Below are positions 30,619 to 32,844 of a stretch of 32,844 nucleotides of DNA, in pieces (position 1 is the first letter of the stretch; each line of letters begins with the position of its first letter). The notes under the pieces are model-generated. The model saw only the letters and a program-made list of their open reading frames with translations. It did not search any database and was not told where the DNA came from. Both the position numbers and the translations under genes were made by a program. The stretch lies in the IMG/VR virus record IMGVR_UViG_3300018757_000036, positions 1 through 32,844 of that record; one strand, written 5' to 3'. This DNA comes from a virus.

Positions 30619-30697
30619 TCACGAAACGTGATTTTTGTACCTTCATAATACATCACACTTCGTGAGCGGTCAATCCTTTTTTTATCTCATTTTGTGA
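30619..30697. promoter_or_regulatory. Three TCAC-N5-GTGA operators
   Basis: TCACGAAACGTGA (30619-30631), TCACACTTCGTGA (30653-30665) and TCTCATTTTGTGA (30685-30697, one mismatch) have centres 34 and 32 bp apart, about three helical turns. They cover the promoter of the Cro-like gene and run up to the repressor gene; a fourth copy lies at 30384-30396. Confidence 0.75.
30645..30673 (-). promoter_or_regulatory. Early promoter of the Cro-like operon
   Basis: Minus strand TTGACC -35 (30668-30673), 17-bp spacer, TATTAT -10 (30645-30650). The middle operator (30653-30665) fills the spacer, so ImmR-like protein bound there would block it. Confidence 0.75.
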
Positions 30698-30723
30698 TTT
30701 TTTATGAAGGGACGATTTTTTGG

Positions 30724-31086
30724 ATGCTAGGGAAAACCATTGCTGTTCTAAGAAAAAAGAAAAACATGACCCAGCGCGATCTAGGAAAAGCACTAGGAGT
30801 ATCAACAAGTGCAATCGCTATGTGGGAAACTGGACAAAGAGAACCAGACGCTGAAACATTGACTACAATTGCTAATTATTTCGAAGTAAGTATCGATGAA
30901 CTTTTAGGTAGAGAAGAAATACCAACCAATAAGGTATTTACTGAAGAGATTCCACCGGAGGTAAATGTATTTTTTAGAGATTTTCTATCAGCTCCGGAAG
31001 AGAGGAAAGAAGAAATGCTTCGATTCTGGAGATTTATTCAGGAAAATGAAAAGCATCGTAAACCAAGGGACAAGCAAGGGGAATAA
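30724..31086 (+). CDS. ImmR-like repressor (XRE helix-turn-helix)
   Basis: About 120 residues from ATG 30724 (M-L-G-K-T-I-A-V-L-R-K). M-T-Q-R-D-L-G-K-A-L-G-V-S-T-S-A-I-A-M-W-E is a clear HTH. The C-terminal part is short and helical (E-E-R-K-E-E-M-L-R-F-W-R) and lacks a LexA/CI-type peptidase, so the protein cannot cut itself. That agrees with the ImmA gene downstream. GAAGGGACG precedes the ATG. Represses the divergent early operon through the TCAC-N5-GTGA sites. Confidence 0.85.
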   Translation: MLGKTIAVLRKKKNMTQRDLGKALGVSTSAIAMWETGQREPDAETLTTIANYFEVSIDELLGREEIPTNKVFTEEIPPEVNVFFRDFLSAPEERKEEMLRFWRFIQENEKHRKPRDKQGE

Positions 31087-31107
31087 TGCATAAGGGGCGG
31101 ACAAAAT

Positions 31108-31605
31108 GTGATGAAATATCATACGACTCTTCTAGAAGATTGGATAGAGGAACTATACCGTGCTTTGGATATTAAATCCCCCCAAGATTTAGGGATCACA
31201 AATTTGGCTACTAAGCTAGATATTTGGGTGTACTACGTTGATACTGAAGGGCAAGGCTTCGAAAGGTTTGGAATGATGACTATCTTCATAGATCGACGTA
31301 AAAACAAAAGTGAGCAATGGATAGAATTCCTGCACGAGCTATGCCATCTTTTACGACATTCGGGAAACCAATCCTCTCTTCCGGTTGACTTCGTACGCCT
31401 CCAGGAATCGGATGCTGATAATTTTGCTCGATATGCTTCAATGCCATATTTTATGATTAGAAATTTGGATCTTGGTCATACCAGGCGAGAGGCAGCAAAC
31501 TTACTTTCAGAATTATTTTGTGTTCCGTATAAATTAGCTTATGAACGGTTGGATCAAATTAATAATCGTTACCTTTCTTCGGTGCCTATACTTCGATACC
31601 AATAA
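31108..31605 (+). CDS. ImmA/IrrE-family metallopeptidase
   Basis: 165 residues from GTG 31108 or the adjacent ATG at 31111. H-E-L-C-H (residues 76-80 from the GTG) is the zinc site, with E in L-Q-E-S-D-A-D-N-F-A-R-Y as the third ligand. In ICEBs1 and related phages ImmA cuts ImmR after DNA damage. The gene follows the repressor by 21 bp, so both are from one transcript. GGGGCGG lies upstream. Confidence 0.9.
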   Translation: MMKYHTTLLEDWIEELYRALDIKSPQDLGITNLATKLDIWVYYVDTEGQGFERFGMMTIFIDRRKNKSEQWIEFLHELCHLLRHSGNQSSLPVDFVRLQESDADNFARYASMPYFMIRNLDLGHTRREAANLLSELFCVPYKLAYERLDQINNRYLSSVPILRYQ

Positions 31606-31626
31606 AAATCTTGGAGGAGTGCAGTT

Positions 31627-32844
31627 ATGCCCTGGGTTGAAAAACGGAAAAATGGCTACCGGCTTGTAGTTGATTTGGGTACCGATCAGTTTGGTAAGCG
31701 TATCCGGAAAACTAAACCCGTAGATACAAACTCAAAGAGAGTGGCCGAAAGAGAACTAAGTAAATTTGTAGTTCAAGTGGAAGAAGAGCTAGCAAAAGGC
31801 CAGCTTAAGGAACCCAAGAAAATATCATTTAGTGAGCTAGCAGACAAATGGACAAAAATGTTTGTCTTAACAGATCTTGAATTCAAGACTCAAGAAAATT
31901 ATATATTCCAACTTGAGCGTCAGATTCTACCGCATTTTAAAAAATGGAATGATATTAGAAGTATTAAATCTATGGATATAGTTGAATTTTTACATAATAT
32001 GAAAGGAATTAAAGACCCATCTAAGCCGGCCGGAAGCCAAACAAAGATTTATGTGTATCGTGTATTGAAAAGCATATTTCTGAAAGCAACAGAATGGTAT
32101 GCCCTTGATCCCAACCCTATGGATAAGGTTAAAAAGCCAAAAGAAGAAAAGAGTTTTGAAATAAATGTTTATAGTGAAGAAGAAGCAGTGAAAGTTTTCA
32201 ATTGTCTCCAGGACGAGCCTTCCCAGTTCAGAGCATTAGTAAGCTTAGCATTTACAACTGGTATGAGAAGAGCAGAACTGCTTGGATTAGAATGGAGGCA
32301 TATTGATCTGGAAAGAGGACTGATTGCAATTAGGCAATCAATCCCGGCGTACAAGGACAAGCTACCTGTAATTAAATCACCTAAAAATAAAGGTTCGGTA
32401 AGAACAGTTTCGATCACTCCTTCTATAATTCAAGAACTTGCAGGTTTTCGAAAAGAATGGTTTAAATTCAGAACAAAAAATATTGATATTTGGCAATCGA
32501 CAAACGAATTTCTGTTCTGTAATAAATATGGAATGCCATACTACCCAAAAACATTATCTGAACAGTGGAGATCCTTTATTCAGAGAAATAAATCTCTACG
32601 TTATATTAGGTTTCACGATCTGCGCCACACATCAGTAACTATCCTAATTAACCGAGGGGTACACGCGAAAATTATATCTGAGCGTATAGGTCATTCAAAG
32701 ATAGGTACTACTATGGACGTTTACGGTCATGTTATCCGAGCTGCCGATGCAGGAGCAGCCGCAACATTTGATGATGTATTCGGGAAAGCTAATGATGAAG
32801 AACCTCAAGGTGGCACCATGGGTGGCAAAAAAGGTGGCAAATAA
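31627..32844 (+). CDS. int: Phage integrase (tyrosine recombinase)
   Basis: 405 residues. N-terminal arm-DNA-binding beta domain (P-W-V-E-K-R-K-N-G-Y-R-L, residues 1-50), core-binding helical domain (about 70-170), then catalytic domain: Arg214 in T-G-M-R-R, His330 and Arg333 in H-D-L-R-H, His356 in I-G-H-S-K and Tyr366 in D-V-Y-G-H. GGAGG precedes the ATG. It ends with Gly-Lys repeats (G-G-K-K-G-G-K), coded by three GGTGGCA-like units. The stop is the last base of the window, so the attachment site next to it is not visible. Confidence 0.93.
   Translation: MPWVEKRKNGYRLVVDLGTDQFGKRIRKTKPVDTNSKRVAERELSKFVVQVEEELAKGQLKEPKKISFSELADKWTKMFVLTDLEFKTQENYIFQLERQILPHFKKWNDIRSIKSMDIVEFLHNMKGIKDPSKPAGSQTKIYVYRVLKSIFLKATEWYALDPNPMDKVKKPKEEKSFEINVYSEEEAVKVFNCLQDEPSQFRALVSLAFTTGMRRAELLGLEWRHIDLERGLIAIRQSIPAYKDKLPVIKSPKNKGSVRTVSITPSIIQELAGFRKEWFKFRTKNIDIWQSTNEFLFCNKYGMPYYPKTLSEQWRSFIQRNKSLRYIRFHDLRHTSVTILINRGVHAKIISERIGHSKIGTTMDVYGHVIRAADAGAAATFDDVFGKANDEEPQGGTMGGKKGGK

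Noticed and set aside
30594-30656. Longer Cro-like protein starting at 30656
   Set aside because: That start is upstream of the promoter -10 element and lacks a ribosome site; TTG 30593 gives a normal Cro length.
1-32844. Attachment sites attL/attR inside the window
   Set aside because: No convincing short direct repeat was found by eye near the two ends; the window seems cut at gene ends, so sites may lie just outside.

Overview
This window reads as a nearly complete temperate phage genome (prophage) of a low- to mid-GC Firmicute, most likely Paenibacillus or a close relative. The evidence is the PBSX/Xkd-like contractile-tail gene order, strong AGGAGG-type ribosome sites with frequent GTG and TTG starts, ArpU and ImmR/ImmA regulators, and LexA boxes of the Bacillus type (GAAC-N4-GTTC). 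The tail genes (tail sheath, tail tube, baseplate J) make it a myovirus-type particle. Head assembly is HK97-type.

Layout, left to right. 1-2230: accessory genes: a WYL-like small protein behind an SOS-type promoter, a stand-alone LigD-type DNA ligase, a DUF4393 (Abi-alpha) protein and a small unknown. 2361-2957: an Ltp-type superinfection-exclusion protein. 3017-4104: lysis (amidase, holin). 4178-17878 (minus strand): baseplate, tail, connector and capsid genes. 17922-22073: protease, portal, terminase. 22121-22195: probable cos region. 22155-23309: PIN-domain (DUF4935-like) nuclease gene wedged between terminase and HNH endonuclease. 23883-24574: second tyrosine recombinase and a Cys-rich mini-protein. 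24575-24950: non-coding region with a terminator, tRNA-T-arm-like hairpins, a large stem-loop and a probable late promoter. 25093-26614: low-GC two-gene cassette (a cytosolic protein plus a four-helix membrane protein) with its own LexA-boxed promoter and its own terminator, flanked by an imperfect direct repeat of the arpU 3' end and late-promoter region. 26843-30593 (minus strand): early/replication operon (arpU, small genes, replication initiator, excisionase-like, Cro-like). 30724-32844 (plus strand): ImmR-like repressor, ImmA protease and integrase.

How the parts work together. ImmR and the Cro-like protein probably compete for TCAC-N5-GTGA operators between the divergent genes. ImmA (HELCH zinc protease) would remove ImmR on DNA damage and let the minus-strand early operon run through replication to ArpU. 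ArpU would then switch on the late packaging, head, tail and lysis genes. Four separate loads look like phage-versus-phage or host-defence genes: DUF4393, Ltp, the PIN nuclease and the SOS two-gene cassette. The most novel-looking item is that last cassette, because LexA control, a membrane partner, a private terminator and a duplicated arpU/late-promoter scar all coincide there. All functions come from reading motifs and gene order; no database search was run.
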